From: Eubacterium ruminantium
GTDB taxonomy: Bacteria; Bacillota; Clostridia; Lachnospirales; Lachnospiraceae
Direction of reading: 5' to 3'
Assembly: GCF_900167085.1 (NCBI RefSeq)
Contig: NZ_FUXA01000004.1
Coordinates: 269,985-333,984 of the forward strand
DNA: 64,000 nucleotides
The translations under genes and the position numbers were made by a program. The notes under the pieces are model-generated. The model was not told the origin of the DNA. It did not search any database and worked only from the letters and a program-made list of their open reading frames with translations. This document shows positions 27,146-36,498 of this stretch, one piece after another. The first letter of the stretch is position 1; every line of letters starts with the position of its first letter.

Positions 27146-27739
27146 ATGATGGAGAGGATATTCTTTGTCGATTATGAAAATGTTGATACGGGTGGATTGG
27201 ATGGCTTAAGTAAGTTGAATAGAAATGATGCTGTATATATTTATTACAGTGAAAGCCACAGTAGAATGACATTTGGTCTACATAGAAGGATTGTGGAGTC
27301 AGCGGCAGATTTTTATTACAAAAAGATAAGAGACAAAAGTAAAAATGCACTTGATAGTGTACTGATGGAAGATGCAGACAAAACAATTACGGATACAAGA
27401 GCAGATTATTATATTATATCAAACGATAAAGATTATGAGTCGTTTGTAAATAATAAAAAGAAAAAAGGTTTTAGAGTATTTTTGTTGCCTGATATTAGAA
27501 AATGTAACGAAGTTAAGTTTAATTGGCTTAAAAGAACTATTAAAAATAGATTTGTTGAGGACAATCGTCCACATGCAAATCAATATGATCTAACTGATGA
27601 GGATATAGATAGAATTACAAGATGGATTATGGATTCAGAAAGTAAGAGAGAACTAAATAATCATCTTCAAGAAATGTTTTATAACGAAGATGTAAAATAT
27701 ATTTTTAGCCGTTTAAGAGACTTGACTTATAATTTGTAA
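27146..27739 (+). CDS. PIN/NYN-domain ribonuclease-like protein
   Basis: A 197-residue soluble protein. The start FFVDYENVD is the typical first acidic strand of NYN/PIN-like nucleases; further acidic residues appear in DSVLMEDADKTITDTRADYY and IISNDKDYESF, giving the expected Asp cluster for metal-dependent RNA cleavage. The C-terminal ~60 residues are helical. The ATG at 27146 (or 27149) has AAAAGGAG upstream. Homologues of this type are often found in defence islands and near tyrosine recombinases; its target is unknown. It begins 14 bp after the detached HsdS tail. Confidence 0.7.
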   Translation: MMERIFFVDYENVDTGGLDGLSKLNRNDAVYIYYSESHSRMTFGLHRRIVESAADFYYKKIRDKSKNALDSVLMEDADKTITDTRADYYIISNDKDYESFVNNKKKKGFRVFLLPDIRKCNEVKFNWLKRTIKNRFVEDNRPHANQYDLTDEDIDRITRWIMDSESKRELNNHLQEMFYNEDVKYIFSRLRDLTYNL

Positions 27740-27794
27740 TAAAGGCTAGAAATATCTTAAATGATATACTTCCACAAAAACGGAGGTATAACAC

Positions 27795-28763
27795 ATGAAG
27801 GAAATAGTATTTGAGATTTTGAGTGATATGGCTGAGGATTTGTCGGTTCTTCAATTAAAGAGATTGCAGGAGGTTCTTCTTAAAAGATTCGCGGAAGAGG
27901 AGCATACTTCTGAGCCGGCAAAGAATGAAGAATATCTGAATATGTTTATACATGCGAAAAAGATAGAGGGATGTTCAGATAGAACGATAGCATATTATAG
28001 GTCGACTATAGAGACTATGTTTTGTAGTATAACTACCCCTGTTCGGAAAGTTACTACAGAAGATATAAGAAAATACCTGTCAGAATATCAGAAGAAAAAT
28101 AATTGTGGGAAGCCCACCCTAGATAATATTAGAAGAAATATATCAAGTTTCTTTTCATGGTTAGAGGAAGAGGATCATATATTAAAAAGCCCTGTTCGAA
28201 GAATTCACAAGATAAAGACGAAAACGTCTGTCAAGGAAGTTATATCCGATGAGGATATAGAGAAACTTCGTGATAGTTGTGATGTGCCGAGAGATAAGGC
28301 TATTATAGATTTGCTATATTCTACGGGCATGAGAGTTGGGGAACTAGTCCGCCTGAATATCGGTGATATCAATTTTGAAGAACGTGAATGTATCGTATAC
28401 GGGAAGGGCGACAAAGAAAGAAGAGTATATTTTGATGCAAAAGCAAAGTTGCATCTGCAAAACTATATAAACAGTAGAAATGATACAAATCCGGCATTGT
28501 TTGTTACATTGGATTCACCATTTGATAGACTGAAGATAAGTGGTGTAGAAATTAGGCTTAGAGAACTGGGAAGAAGAATAAATGTATCAAGGATTCATCC
28601 TCATAAGTTTAGACGAACTATGGCTACAAGAGCTATTGACAAGGGAATGCCTATAGAGCAGGTGCAGAAGGTTTTGGGACACTCTCAGATAGATACAACT
28701 ATGCGGTATGCCGTGGTTAATCAGAATAATGTTAAGAATTCACATAGAAAGTATATTGCCTGA
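27795..28763 (+). CDS. Tyrosine recombinase (XerC/D family)
   Basis: A 322-residue site-specific recombinase. Residues ~45-135 form the SAM-like core-binding domain (YLNMFIHAKKIEGCSDRTIA). The catalytic domain shows all active residues: Arg in STGMRVGELVRL, Lys in YGKGDKERRV, the HxxR pair in HPHKFRRTMATRA, His in LGHSQIDTTM, and the nucleophile Tyr in MRYAVV. A TGATATACT extended -10 lies at 27762-27770 and GGAGGT precedes the ATG. It sits between two halves of a split hsdS gene, in keeping with recombinases that shuffle type I specificity genes; alternatively it is a general mobile-element integrase. No flanking att repeats were found by eye. Confidence 0.88.
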   Translation: MKEIVFEILSDMAEDLSVLQLKRLQEVLLKRFAEEEHTSEPAKNEEYLNMFIHAKKIEGCSDRTIAYYRSTIETMFCSITTPVRKVTTEDIRKYLSEYQKKNNCGKPTLDNIRRNISSFFSWLEEEDHILKSPVRRIHKIKTKTSVKEVISDEDIEKLRDSCDVPRDKAIIDLLYSTGMRVGELVRLNIGDINFEERECIVYGKGDKERRVYFDAKAKLHLQNYINSRNDTNPALFVTLDSPFDRLKISGVEIRLRELGRRINVSRIHPHKFRRTMATRAIDKGMPIEQVQKVLGHSQIDTTMRYAVVNQNNVKNSHRKYIA

Positions 28764-28775
28764 AATGGAGGTATT

Positions 28776-29564
28776 ATGAATACGAGATTTGTTTACTGTG
28801 ATGAAACTGGAGATGACGGAAAGAATACATTGTCCAGTGACATATTTGTATTAACAAGTATATATATGCCATCTGAAGCATGGAATGAGAACTATAAAAG
28901 AATAAAGGATTTTCGGAAAGATTGGAAAGATAAATATGGACTTCATGTAACGGAGGAGATGCATACAAAGCAGTTTTTAACGGATAAGGATCCATTTAGA
29001 AATTATGGTTGGACTATTGAACAAAAACAGGAAATGCTCAAAGAGTTTACTTTGTTAATTGCATCCTTGGATATTAGGATTATTAATACGATTATAGATA
29101 AAACCAAAATTACTACAGATGAGTATAATGTGTTAGAAAATGCGTTGACATATAGCGTACAAAGAATAGAAAACGATAGTGCAGGTGATTGGAATTATAT
29201 TATTATATCTGATAAAGGAAGAATTAGTCCGATGAGAAAGACTGCCAGAGCAATAAGGGCATATAATCCTATCCATTCGCAGTTTGGAGGAATGATAAAT
29301 AAACCCATAAAATATTTGTTAGAAGATGTTTTGGAAAAAGATTCAAAAGAGTCGTATTACATTCAGATATGTGATTTTGTATCATATTTTGTACATTTGT
29401 TTTATACAGTTAAGTATTTAAAGAAAGAAAAACCTAAAAGGGTGAGCAGATTAATTGATGATGTATTTGTTGGACGTGTAATGGCTACGTTAAGAGATGC
29501 GGGAGTACTTAATCTGAAGGCAAATAGTTCAAATGAATATGGATTAGTAATATATCCCAAATGA
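28776..29564 (+). CDS. DUF3800 protein (RNase H-like fold)
   Basis: A 262-residue cytoplasmic protein. The N-terminal FVYCDETGDDG is the DUF3800 signature (Asp-Glu-Ser/Thr-Gly), and further conserved acidic residues follow in VTEEMHTKQF, IISDKGR and QICDFVSYF. DUF3800 proteins have an RNase H-like fold and an intact acidic set, which suggests a nuclease; their role is unknown, though they are frequent on mobile and defence loci. The start ATG follows GGAGGT and lies 12 bp after the recombinase stop, so both are probably in one transcript. Confidence 0.75.
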   Translation: MNTRFVYCDETGDDGKNTLSSDIFVLTSIYMPSEAWNENYKRIKDFRKDWKDKYGLHVTEEMHTKQFLTDKDPFRNYGWTIEQKQEMLKEFTLLIASLDIRIINTIIDKTKITTDEYNVLENALTYSVQRIENDSAGDWNYIIISDKGRISPMRKTARAIRAYNPIHSQFGGMINKPIKYLLEDVLEKDSKESYYIQICDFVSYFVHLFYTVKYLKKEKPKRVSRLIDDVFVGRVMATLRDAGVLNLKANSSNEYGLVIYPK

Positions 29565-29682
29565 AAAACACCACCTACGACACATTCGTGCTTTCAGTGG
29601 TTCATATATATTATCCTATAAGTCGTGGTTTTCGTCAAGAAAATAATGATTGTTTTCAAATTGAGATTTGTAGGGATGATAG

Positions 29683-30777
29683 ATGGAATATAAAGCACTA
29701 AAAGAAATAGCAAAGATAACAATGGGACAATCTCCGGATTCTTCAAGTTACAACGAAGATGGGGATGGAATGCCATTCTTTCAGGGAAATGCAGATTTTG
29801 GAGAAATTTATCCTAACGAAAGAATCTGGTGTAATGATCCTAAGAAAACTGCCGAGCCAGGGGATATATTGATTTCGGTCAGAGCTCCTATTGGTGCGCT
29901 TAACTATGCAAAGGATAGATGCTGTATAGGACGTGGATTGGCAGCAATAACAATTGATGATGAGGCTGAGAGAAATTATGTGTTTCATCTGTTGAAAGCA
30001 AAGAATTCTGATCTAAATAATCAAGGAACTGGAAGTACTTTTAAAGCAATTGGAAAAGCTGTATTAGAGGATGTACAAGTACCACAGATTTCACGAGAAG
30101 AACAGCAGAAATGCATGGACATGATGGATCTTTTGGAATCAATTATTAGAGAACGCAGGGCACAATTGTCATCCTTAGATGAACTTATCAAAGCCCGATT
30201 TGTCGAGCTCTTTGGCAATCCAGTTATAAATGATAAAGGCTGGAATACTGATTCTTGTAAGAACCTTATGAGTAAGATAGGATCAGGTGCTACACCTAAG
30301 GGTGGTAGAGAAAGCTATTGCGATGAAGGAATTTCCCTGATTCGTAGTATGAATGTTTATAATAACAGATTTGAATATAAAGATTTGGCTCATATTACAG
30401 ATGAACAGGCTAAACAACTAGACAATGTGACTATTGAGAAAAGTGATGTACTTCTCAATATTACTGGTGCCTCTGTGGCGAGATGCTGTGTTGTTCCCGA
30501 CGACCTGCTCCCTGCGAGAGTTAATCAGCATGTATCCATTATTAGATGCAAAAAAAGTCTATTGCCTGAATTTGTTTGTAGTATGTTTACAGAGGATAAT
30601 TACCAAAGACTACTGTGGAATATCGCTACAGCTGGTGGTGCAACAAGAGAAGCAATTACTAAGCAACAAATAGAAGAATTGAAGTTAATAGTTCCGCCAA
30701 TTGACTTACAGAAACAATTTATGGACTTCGTCAAACAAATCGACAAATCAAAATTTGACGAGATGAGCGAGGTGTAA
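29683..30777 (+). CDS. hsdS: Type I restriction specificity subunit HsdS, C-terminal tail replaced
   Basis: A 364-residue specificity subunit with two target-recognition domains, each about 150 residues (1-130 and 200-335), and the central conserved spacer around EEQQKCMDMMDLLESIIRE (about 145-190, ending ARFVELFGNP). The second domain ends KQFMDFVKQIDKSKF, after which the usual helix is replaced by DEMSEV and a stop. The missing tail is found at 27052-27132. No hsdM or hsdR gene is present in the window, so this is an orphan that would need partners encoded elsewhere. It could also act as a storage cassette for shuffling. Start has TAGGGATGA upstream; the next gene starts four bases after the stop. 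Confidence 0.85.
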   Translation: MEYKALKEIAKITMGQSPDSSSYNEDGDGMPFFQGNADFGEIYPNERIWCNDPKKTAEPGDILISVRAPIGALNYAKDRCCIGRGLAAITIDDEAERNYVFHLLKAKNSDLNNQGTGSTFKAIGKAVLEDVQVPQISREEQQKCMDMMDLLESIIRERRAQLSSLDELIKARFVELFGNPVINDKGWNTDSCKNLMSKIGSGATPKGGRESYCDEGISLIRSMNVYNNRFEYKDLAHITDEQAKQLDNVTIEKSDVLLNITGASVARCCVVPDDLLPARVNQHVSIIRCKKSLLPEFVCSMFTEDNYQRLLWNIATAGGATREAITKQQIEELKLIVPPIDLQKQFMDFVKQIDKSKFDEMSEV

Positions 30778-30781
30778 TTTA

Positions 30782-31495
30782 ATGAAACTTGAAATAGAAA
30801 ACGGCGTGCTGAAAAAATTAGATGTGGTATACTCTGAGGACTTCGACCTTGATATCGTTATTCCATATGGTGTGACAAAAATCGGGTATCAAGCATTTGA
30901 GCGCTATGGGTGTCGGGTTAAAAACATAACGATACCTGACACAGTGACTGAGATCGATGACGATGCATTTGCAGAATGCGACTTGATTACAAGTATAACT
31001 ATTCCTGACAGTGTGATCTCAATAGGAAACTGTGCATTTGATGAGTGTCGCAAGCTTGAAAACGTATCTATCGGAAAAAGCGTTATTTCAATCGGAGACC
31101 GTGCATTTCATTATTGCAGGAGTCTTAAAAGTGTAACCATGGGAAACAGTGTTACTTCAATCGGGGATTCTGCTTTTACTTCAGATGAAAAACTCGAAAG
31201 CATAACTTTTGGAAACAGCTTAACTTCAATAGGAAGTTTTGCATTTAATTGTTGTACAAGCCTTAAAAGCATAACCCTGCCTGACAGCTTGATTGAGATA
31301 GGCGAAAGCGCATTTGAGTATTGCCCTGCTCTTACAAGTCTGACTATCGGTAAGGGCTTGAAGGTGTTCGGAGACTATGCATTTGGTGATTGTGATAACC
31401 TAAAGAATATAACGCTACCAAACAGAGAGTTCAAGCTCGATCCAAAAGCATTTGATAGCGGCAGTAACTTTATTATCAACTACAAAGAAGACTAA
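30782..31495 (+). CDS. BspA-type leucine-rich repeat protein (LRR_5)
   Basis: A 237-residue protein built almost entirely of ~23-residue LRR_5 repeats, with repeating cores such as ITIPDSVISIGNCAFDEC and VTMGNSVTSIGDSAFTSD; nine repeats can be counted. No signal peptide or anchor is visible, unlike the usual secreted members, so it may be cytoplasmic or truncated. Repeats share DNA similarity, which favours expansion by slippage. GAGGTG precedes the start, four bases after the hsdS stop; co-expression with hsdS may be accidental. Function cannot be stated beyond likely protein binding. Confidence 0.75.
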   Translation: MKLEIENGVLKKLDVVYSEDFDLDIVIPYGVTKIGYQAFERYGCRVKNITIPDTVTEIDDDAFAECDLITSITIPDSVISIGNCAFDECRKLENVSIGKSVISIGDRAFHYCRSLKSVTMGNSVTSIGDSAFTSDEKLESITFGNSLTSIGSFAFNCCTSLKSITLPDSLIEIGESAFEYCPALTSLTIGKGLKVFGDYAFGDCDNLKNITLPNREFKLDPKAFDSGSNFIINYKED

Positions 31496-31501
31496 ACGGA
31501 T

Positions 31502-31603
31502 TTACTCCATCTCCGTACAGCACTCCGCCACTGTCAGCCCACTTTTGTTTAGCTGCTGGATCATTTCAACCCATTGTTTCAGCTTAGCAAGTTCAATCGG
31601 AAG
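31502..31603 (-). pseudogene. IS66-type TnpA fragment
   Basis: On the minus strand a short frame reads ELAKLKQWVEMIQQLNKSGL followed by TVAECCTEME and a stop. This is the N-terminal motif of the small accessory protein TnpA of IS66-family elements (W..MI....SGLTV..). The rest of the element is absent. It shows that an IS once occupied the boundary between the LRR gene and the ABC module. Confidence 0.55.
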
Positions 31604-31649
31604 TTATTGCGATTAACGTGCTCATTGAAATTGAATAATTGATTGTATT

Positions 31650-31682
31650 AAGGCAGAAGCTAAATTATGGTTTCTGCCTTTT
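31650..31682. terminator. Terminator hairpin upstream of ABC module
   Basis: Stem GGCAGAA (31652-31658) / TTCTGCC (31672-31678) with a 13-nt loop, preceded by AA and followed by TTTTG. It probably ends the transcript that contained the ABC ATPase relic's neighbour or the LRR gene. Confidence 0.5.
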
Positions 31683-31685
31683 GCT

Positions 31686-31796
31686 ATAACAGCAATGGCT
31701 GATCGTGTCATTCGTGTGAAGAGCGGGAGGATTTCATCTGTGAAGATGAACGAAAAAATTGCCCGAATATTGCCGGTATCTGATTATCAGTTTTAA
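31686..31796 (+). pseudogene. C-terminal fragment of an ABC transporter ATPase
   Basis: An open frame from 31686 encodes MADRVIRVKSGRISSVKMNE and ends PVSDYQF. ADRVIRVKSGRI is the standard end of MacB-type ABC ATPases, located after the H-loop (compare [16 protein letters not shown] in the intact gene at 34820-35506). No Walker motifs are present. It is a relic of an additional, lost transporter copy next to the living one. Confidence 0.6.
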
Positions 31797-31938
31797 TTTT
31801 TTTAAATCTGTTAGAGAACTGTTAGATAGTTATTTTAATATCGGGATGTATGATAAAAAGGTTTATGGCATTTGCTTATTCTTATAAAATATGATCAAGT
31901 GCCGGTATAACAGAATGCAGTGAGGAATGGAGAAGGAA

Positions 31939-34737
31939 ATGAAAAGTTTAAAGGGACTGGTATTTCGATATATTTGGAAGAATAAACTTAGGACTACGAT
32001 GACGATAGTAGCCATTACTATCGCTTCATTTATCATTTTTGGACTTTTTTTACTTGGATATAATATAAATTATAACATATATGCTAATGCATATGAGCTG
32101 GAAGGCAAATGGGATGCTAGTTACGTAGTTGATAAAGAAACAGCAAGGGAACTTCTCAAGTTTAAAAATAAAGAAGGGTCATCTATTGATGATAAGGGAT
32201 GCAGGATAGATACTCTTTTTGTATCAACCGTAGTTGGGGATTTTACATATATTGATGATATGTCTTTTTTTGTTAAGAAAGATTTGAAATATGGAAGATT
32301 TCCTCAGAATGAGAACGAAATTGTAGCGCCGACATACCTGTTAAATAATCCAAATTTTATCACCACCCCGAATCCAAAGGTCGGCAGGATGGTAAAACCC
32401 AGAGTAATGGTCCCTTGCGGTATCACTGTTGAAGAATATATTTTACTTGAAAAGGAATATAAGAGAGAGCTTCTTACTACGAGACTTGAAGAATACAAAA
32501 AGGATAATAAAGAACTGTACGATTCACTTGTGGAGAAATCTGAAGACTTGGGTGTGCCTGCAACCGAGTGTATGTCACTTACGAAAGCAGAAAGAGAGAG
32601 GCTGACAGAATTTTATAATGAACATCACGAAGATATAGGTGAAGAGAAACTGTTGACCGGGGTTTATGAGGTTGATTATGAATATGATACGCCGGGAATA
32701 GAATCTAAAATGTACAGTCTATCTATTGATACGGTCAATGAAGATTCTTTAAATGATGGTTATTTTGACGAAGATTATTACAACTATAATATGAACAACT
32801 CCGGAGCATTTTTGAGCAGACTTAACATTGACTTAGTTGACAAGGATAGTTTTGCGGTGCTCGTTAGATTCAAAGATAAAACAAATCTTGAAAAAAAGAC
32901 TGAATTATTGGGGGAAAGAATTGGTTATGAAGGAGAGGTAAATGAGACTGCGGTAAATCTTTTTGATGAAGAAAACGCTAATAAAAATGGTGGCGAACTC
33001 TTCATAATAGCTTTTTTTATGCTGATATGTGCTGTGTTCGGACTGGTTGTAATGGTCATCATCAGAAACTCTTTTAATATTTCAGTAAATGAAAGAGAAA
33101 GAGATTACGGAATGTACAGATGTGTTGGCCTTACGAGGCGTCAGATTATCAGGATGATCCTGCTGGAGGCACTTATTGTGGGTATTATTGGTACAGCTCT
33201 GGGCATGTTTTTTGGATCGGTCGCCTGCAGAGGGCTGTTCAGTCTGTTGAATGATTATGATGGAAATAATAGGATTTTGCAGTCGATACTTATTGAAACA
33301 GGTTCACTCAGATTTCATTTTATAGGTAAAGCTTTCGGTATGGTTGTACTTTATATGGCGGTCATTGTGGGATACTCAATGATTTCCCCAATAGAAAAGC
33401 TTTATAAGATGTCACCGATCAACTCTCTCAGAAGTAAGGATGGGGTTGATAATAAGACATTGAAGAAGCTTTTGAAGAGGAAAAAGAAAAGTGACGCCAG
33501 AATGGGATTTTTAAAATATCCGGAGTGGTATGGATTTAAGAATATAAAGATCAGAAAGGGTCGTTTTTACCTTTTGGTCATCAGCCTTGGAGTATGCTTT
33601 GCCATAGTGCTCGTGGTAGGATGTGTCATACAGACGATACTTAATACTGAGTTTAATAATCAGTTGAAACCGACATATACAGTTGACGGTTATCAGGATT
33701 ATGTAGATGATCCGTTTAGTCTTGAAAAGGTGGATAATTTAGAAAAGGGACTATCTTCTAAAAGTGGTTTAGTGGATATTGAATATTCAATAAGAGATTA
33801 TTACAATGCACCTGACGAGCTTTCAAAAGAAAAACTTGCAGAAAATCTTGAATCGGTGTGCTTTATGGGTATAAGAGAAAAATACTATAAGCTGATAGAA
33901 GGCGAGGCTGAGGGACTTGATTATACTGATAAAGAAGGCGTGATCAATGTTATCCTTTTGAAAGGCGATCTCAGGGAGAAAGATTATCTTCCTGAGATAG
34001 GAACGGGAGACGATATAGAGTTATATGGAACAAGACTTCATATAGCAGGAATTATCCCGAATGTACTTTACGAGGATCTTCTCAAAAAAAAGCTGCCTGA
34101 AACTATGGACAGCGGAGTAGATTTCACATTTATATACCTGAGGGACTTTGACGGATCGGTGATCGATGAGGATAGAGTAGTAAGAGATGGTAATGATTAC
34201 TTTTCTATAATAGAGTTCTATATCTATACCGATGTTGAGGAGGAAGACGGCTCTATACAGCGGTATCTTGAAGAGAACGGATATTATATCGATACGGAAG
34301 GACACTTTGATTATGATGGCGTGAGGATAGTTAAAAAGATAGTTTACACAATTGTAATTATAATTCTTTTTGTTATCATGCTTAATCTTACAAATATAAA
34401 GTCTTCAGATATTCTGCAGAGAAGGAATGAGATAAGGCTGCTTCGCAATATCGGTTTCAGTAAAAGGGAGATTCGCAGAGCTGTACTCGCGGAGGGCATA
34501 CTGGTAAGCGTGGAATCGGTAATTTTTGGTGCACTTCTTGGAATATTTGTTGCCTATGGGCTTTCACGGCTTCTTTACGCAGGAAACGGTATGACCGGAC
34601 TTTATCACAGTGATTTTATGAAGATAAGATTTGGTATGGACTGGGCGGTATTTATCATAACTGCTGTATCGATATTTGTAATAAATATTGCTACCAGTCT
34701 AATGGCACTCTCGCTTATAAAGGATGATTATAAGTAG
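31939..34737 (+). CDS. FtsX/MacB-type ABC transporter permease
   Basis: A ~932-residue membrane protein with two FtsX units. One N-terminal helix (residues ~18-45), a large extracellular domain (~45-350), three helices (~355-490), a linker, another N-terminal-type helix (~540-570), a second extracellular domain (~570-790) and three final helices (~800-930). Such permeases work with a MacB-like ATPase in export or sensing of antimicrobial peptides and lipoproteins. The ATG at 31939 fits the GGAG ribosome site at 31929 better than the ATG at 31927. Downstream lie its ATPase (34820), response regulator (35716) and kinase (36495), the usual order of a peptide-response module. Confidence 0.85.
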   Translation: MKSLKGLVFRYIWKNKLRTTMTIVAITIASFIIFGLFLLGYNINYNIYANAYELEGKWDASYVVDKETARELLKFKNKEGSSIDDKGCRIDTLFVSTVVGDFTYIDDMSFFVKKDLKYGRFPQNENEIVAPTYLLNNPNFITTPNPKVGRMVKPRVMVPCGITVEEYILLEKEYKRELLTTRLEEYKKDNKELYDSLVEKSEDLGVPATECMSLTKAERERLTEFYNEHHEDIGEEKLLTGVYEVDYEYDTPGIESKMYSLSIDTVNEDSLNDGYFDEDYYNYNMNNSGAFLSRLNIDLVDKDSFAVLVRFKDKTNLEKKTELLGERIGYEGEVNETAVNLFDEENANKNGGELFIIAFFMLICAVFGLVVMVIIRNSFNISVNERERDYGMYRCVGLTRRQIIRMILLEALIVGIIGTALGMFFGSVACRGLFSLLNDYDGNNRILQSILIETGSLRFHFIGKAFGMVVLYMAVIVGYSMISPIEKLYKMSPINSLRSKDGVDNKTLKKLLKRKKKSDARMGFLKYPEWYGFKNIKIRKGRFYLLVISLGVCFAIVLVVGCVIQTILNTEFNNQLKPTYTVDGYQDYVDDPFSLEKVDNLEKGLSSKSGLVDIEYSIRDYYNAPDELSKEKLAENLESVCFMGIREKYYKLIEGEAEGLDYTDKEGVINVILLKGDLREKDYLPEIGTGDDIELYGTRLHIAGIIPNVLYEDLLKKKLPETMDSGVDFTFIYLRDFDGSVIDEDRVVRDGNDYFSIIEFYIYTDVEEEDGSIQRYLEENGYYIDTEGHFDYDGVRIVKKIVYTIVIIILFVIMLNLTNIKSSDILQRRNEIRLLRNIGFSKREIRRAVLAEGILVSVESVIFGALLGIFVAYGLSRLLYAGNGMTGLYHSDFMKIRFGMDWAVFIITAVSIFVINIATSLMALSLIKDDYK

Positions 34738-34819
34738 CCGAGATATTTTATTTACAGATTAGAAGGAGTAAAGACTCCGGAGGAGTCCGGGGATAATGTA
34801 TGTGAAACGGAGGAATAAA

Positions 34820-35506
34820 ATGTCAGAACTGATAAAAACTGTGAAATTAAATAAAACCTATGGAAAGGGAGAGTCGGCGGTTGTAGCAGTGAATGATATC
34901 GACCTTACAATAAACAAGGGAGAGTTTACGGCAATAGTCGGAACTTCAGGTTCGGGGAAATCAACATTGATGCATCTATTGGGAGGAGTAGATGACCCTA
35001 CGAGTGGCAAGGTTTTGATAGAAGGAGAGGATATATTTGCGCTGAAGGATGAAAAGCGTTCTATATTCAGAAGAAGGAAGATCGGATTTATATTTCAGGA
35101 GTATAATCTGATACCGATACTTACGGTTGAGGAAAATATAGTTATGCCGATTCTTCTGGATGGTAACAAGGTTGATAAGAATGAGGTGGAAGAGCTTCTT
35201 GAGAGACTGGGACTAGCCGATCGGCGAAATCATCTTCCGAGTCAGCTTTCCGGCGGCCAGCAGCAGAGAGTTGCGATCGGCAGAGCTATCGTCAACAGAC
35301 CGACGTTAATACTTGCGGATGAGCCGACGGGAAACCTTGATAAACGTAACAGCGAAGAGGTTATCAATATAATGTTTGAGGCTGTCCGAGACCGAAAGGA
35401 AACGCTTGTTATAGTTACTCATGAGATGGATATTGCCGCTATGGCTGACAGAATCATCCACCTTGAGGACGGCAAGATCGTGAGCGATACGATGCAGACG
35501 AAGTAA
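34820..35506 (+). CDS. MacB-type ABC transporter ATP-binding protein
   Basis: A 228-residue ATPase with Walker [17 protein letters not shown] (about residue 38), Q-loop FQEYNLIP, signature [14 protein letters not shown], Walker [13 protein letters not shown] and H-loop VTHEM. It powers the FtsX permease 83 bp upstream. The ATG at 34820 has CGGAGGA nine bases before it and is preferred to the in-frame ATG at 34796. The closest relative in the window is the ATPase at 58503-59165, which suggests that the two modules are paralogous. Confidence 0.92.
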   Translation: MSELIKTVKLNKTYGKGESAVVAVNDIDLTINKGEFTAIVGTSGSGKSTLMHLLGGVDDPTSGKVLIEGEDIFALKDEKRSIFRRRKIGFIFQEYNLIPILTVEENIVMPILLDGNKVDKNEVEELLERLGLADRRNHLPSQLSGGQQQRVAIGRAIVNRPTLILADEPTGNLDKRNSEEVINIMFEAVRDRKETLVIVTHEMDIAAMADRIIHLEDGKIVSDTMQTK

Positions 35507-35524
35507 TGTATGTTATATGGATGA

Positions 35525-35686
35525 GTATTTCTATGGCATACAGGCAGTTTCAATGACAGTTTTATGCAGATCAGATACAGTATTAACTGGCTGATAATTC
35601 TCATCAGTGTTATAATGGTCGTGGGTTTATATTATCTGATCGGATTAATTGCTTTTCGCTATTCGGAGAAAAAGCGTGAGGATTGA
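35525..35686 (+). pseudogene. C-terminal fragment of a transporter permease
   Basis: An open frame without a start codes for FLWHTGSFNDSFMQIRYSIN, then one long hydrophobic helix (WLIILISVIMVVGLYYLIG) and a basic end (RYSEKKRED). This is how ABC-2 type permeases often finish. An ATG at 35564 could start a 40-residue single-span peptide, but fragment is the simpler reading. It lies between the ABC ATPase and the response regulator. Confidence 0.45.
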
Positions 35687-35715
35687 TTTGTCTTGACAAA
35701 TAAAGGAATGTAAGT

Positions 35716-36498
35716 ATGCAGAAGATTCTTGTTGTTGAGGATGACAGTGCGCTTGCTGTCGGACTGAAGATTGCTCTAACAGATGCGGGATATCTCTGTG
35801 AGGTAGCGGAGACCTTCACGCGTGCGAAGGAGATTCTTGAAGAAGGGAATAGGATGACTGAATATTCCCTTCTTATTTTTGATGTGATGCTTCCGGATGG
35901 AAACGGTCATGAGCTTCTCAGAACATACAGGAATGCCGGCGTAAAGCTGCCGGTGATCTTTCTGACGGCTGTTTCGGATGAAGAGAACGTTGTCAGAGGG
36001 CTTGATCTTGGTGCTGATGATTACATTACCAAGCCGTTTAGAAACGCAGAGCTGTTGTCGAGAGTGAGGGCAGTGCTGCGAAGATACGAAAACATGATTA
36101 CTGCTCCGGGAGGTGAATCCGGTAAGGCAGATGGAGTAAGCAGCAAAAGAAATCCTGTGATCACGGATCAGGATGATATAAAAAATGCAGAGGGAGTTTA
36201 TTCATACAGAGAACTGGTCATAGATACAAAGGCTTCAACAGTAACTCTTTCCGGAAAAGAGCTTGCGCTTTCTTCGGGCGAATATAAGCTTCTGGTGTAT
36301 TTTCTGAAGAATCAGGGGATATGCCTCACAAGGTCAAATATTCTTGAGAAGATATTCGATGAATCCGGTAATTTCGTTGATGACAGTGCACTGTATGTCT
36401 ACGTGAACAGGCTGCGTGATAAGATCGGGGATCTGAAGAGAAAAGATCCTTATATAAAGACTGTCAGAGGAATCGGATACCGCATGGAGAAAATGTGA
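35716..36498 (+). CDS. OmpR-family response regulator
   Basis: A 260-residue DNA-binding regulator. Receiver domain 1-120: acidic pair EDD near residue 8, phospho-acceptor Asp in LLIFDVMLPDGNGHE (about 55), Thr/Ser in VIFLTAVS, and Lys in DDYITKPF. A longer than usual linker (about residues 128-165, GESGKADGVSSKRN and so on) precedes the winged-helix domain (ALSSGEYKLLVYFLKN to GIGYRMEKM). It is cotranscribed with the kinase, whose GTG start overlaps its stop by four bases. The likely target is the ABC operon upstream. Confidence 0.92.
   Translation: MQKILVVEDDSALAVGLKIALTDAGYLCEVAETFTRAKEILEEGNRMTEYSLLIFDVMLPDGNGHELLRTYRNAGVKLPVIFLTAVSDEENVVRGLDLGADDYITKPFRNAELLSRVRAVLRRYENMITAPGGESGKADGVSSKRNPVITDQDDIKNAEGVYSYRELVIDTKASTVTLSGKELALSSGEYKLLVYFLKNQGICLTRSNILEKIFDESGNFVDDSALYVYVNRLRDKIGDLKRKDPYIKTVRGIGYRMEKM

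Noticed and set aside
27795..28763. Integrase of an integrated element with att sites at the tRNA-like sequences
   Set aside because: The recombinase is 15 kb from the tRNA-like array, and no matching direct repeats were found beside either.
29683..30777. Complete type I restriction-modification system
   Set aside because: Only hsdS is present; no hsdM or hsdR motif occurs in the window.
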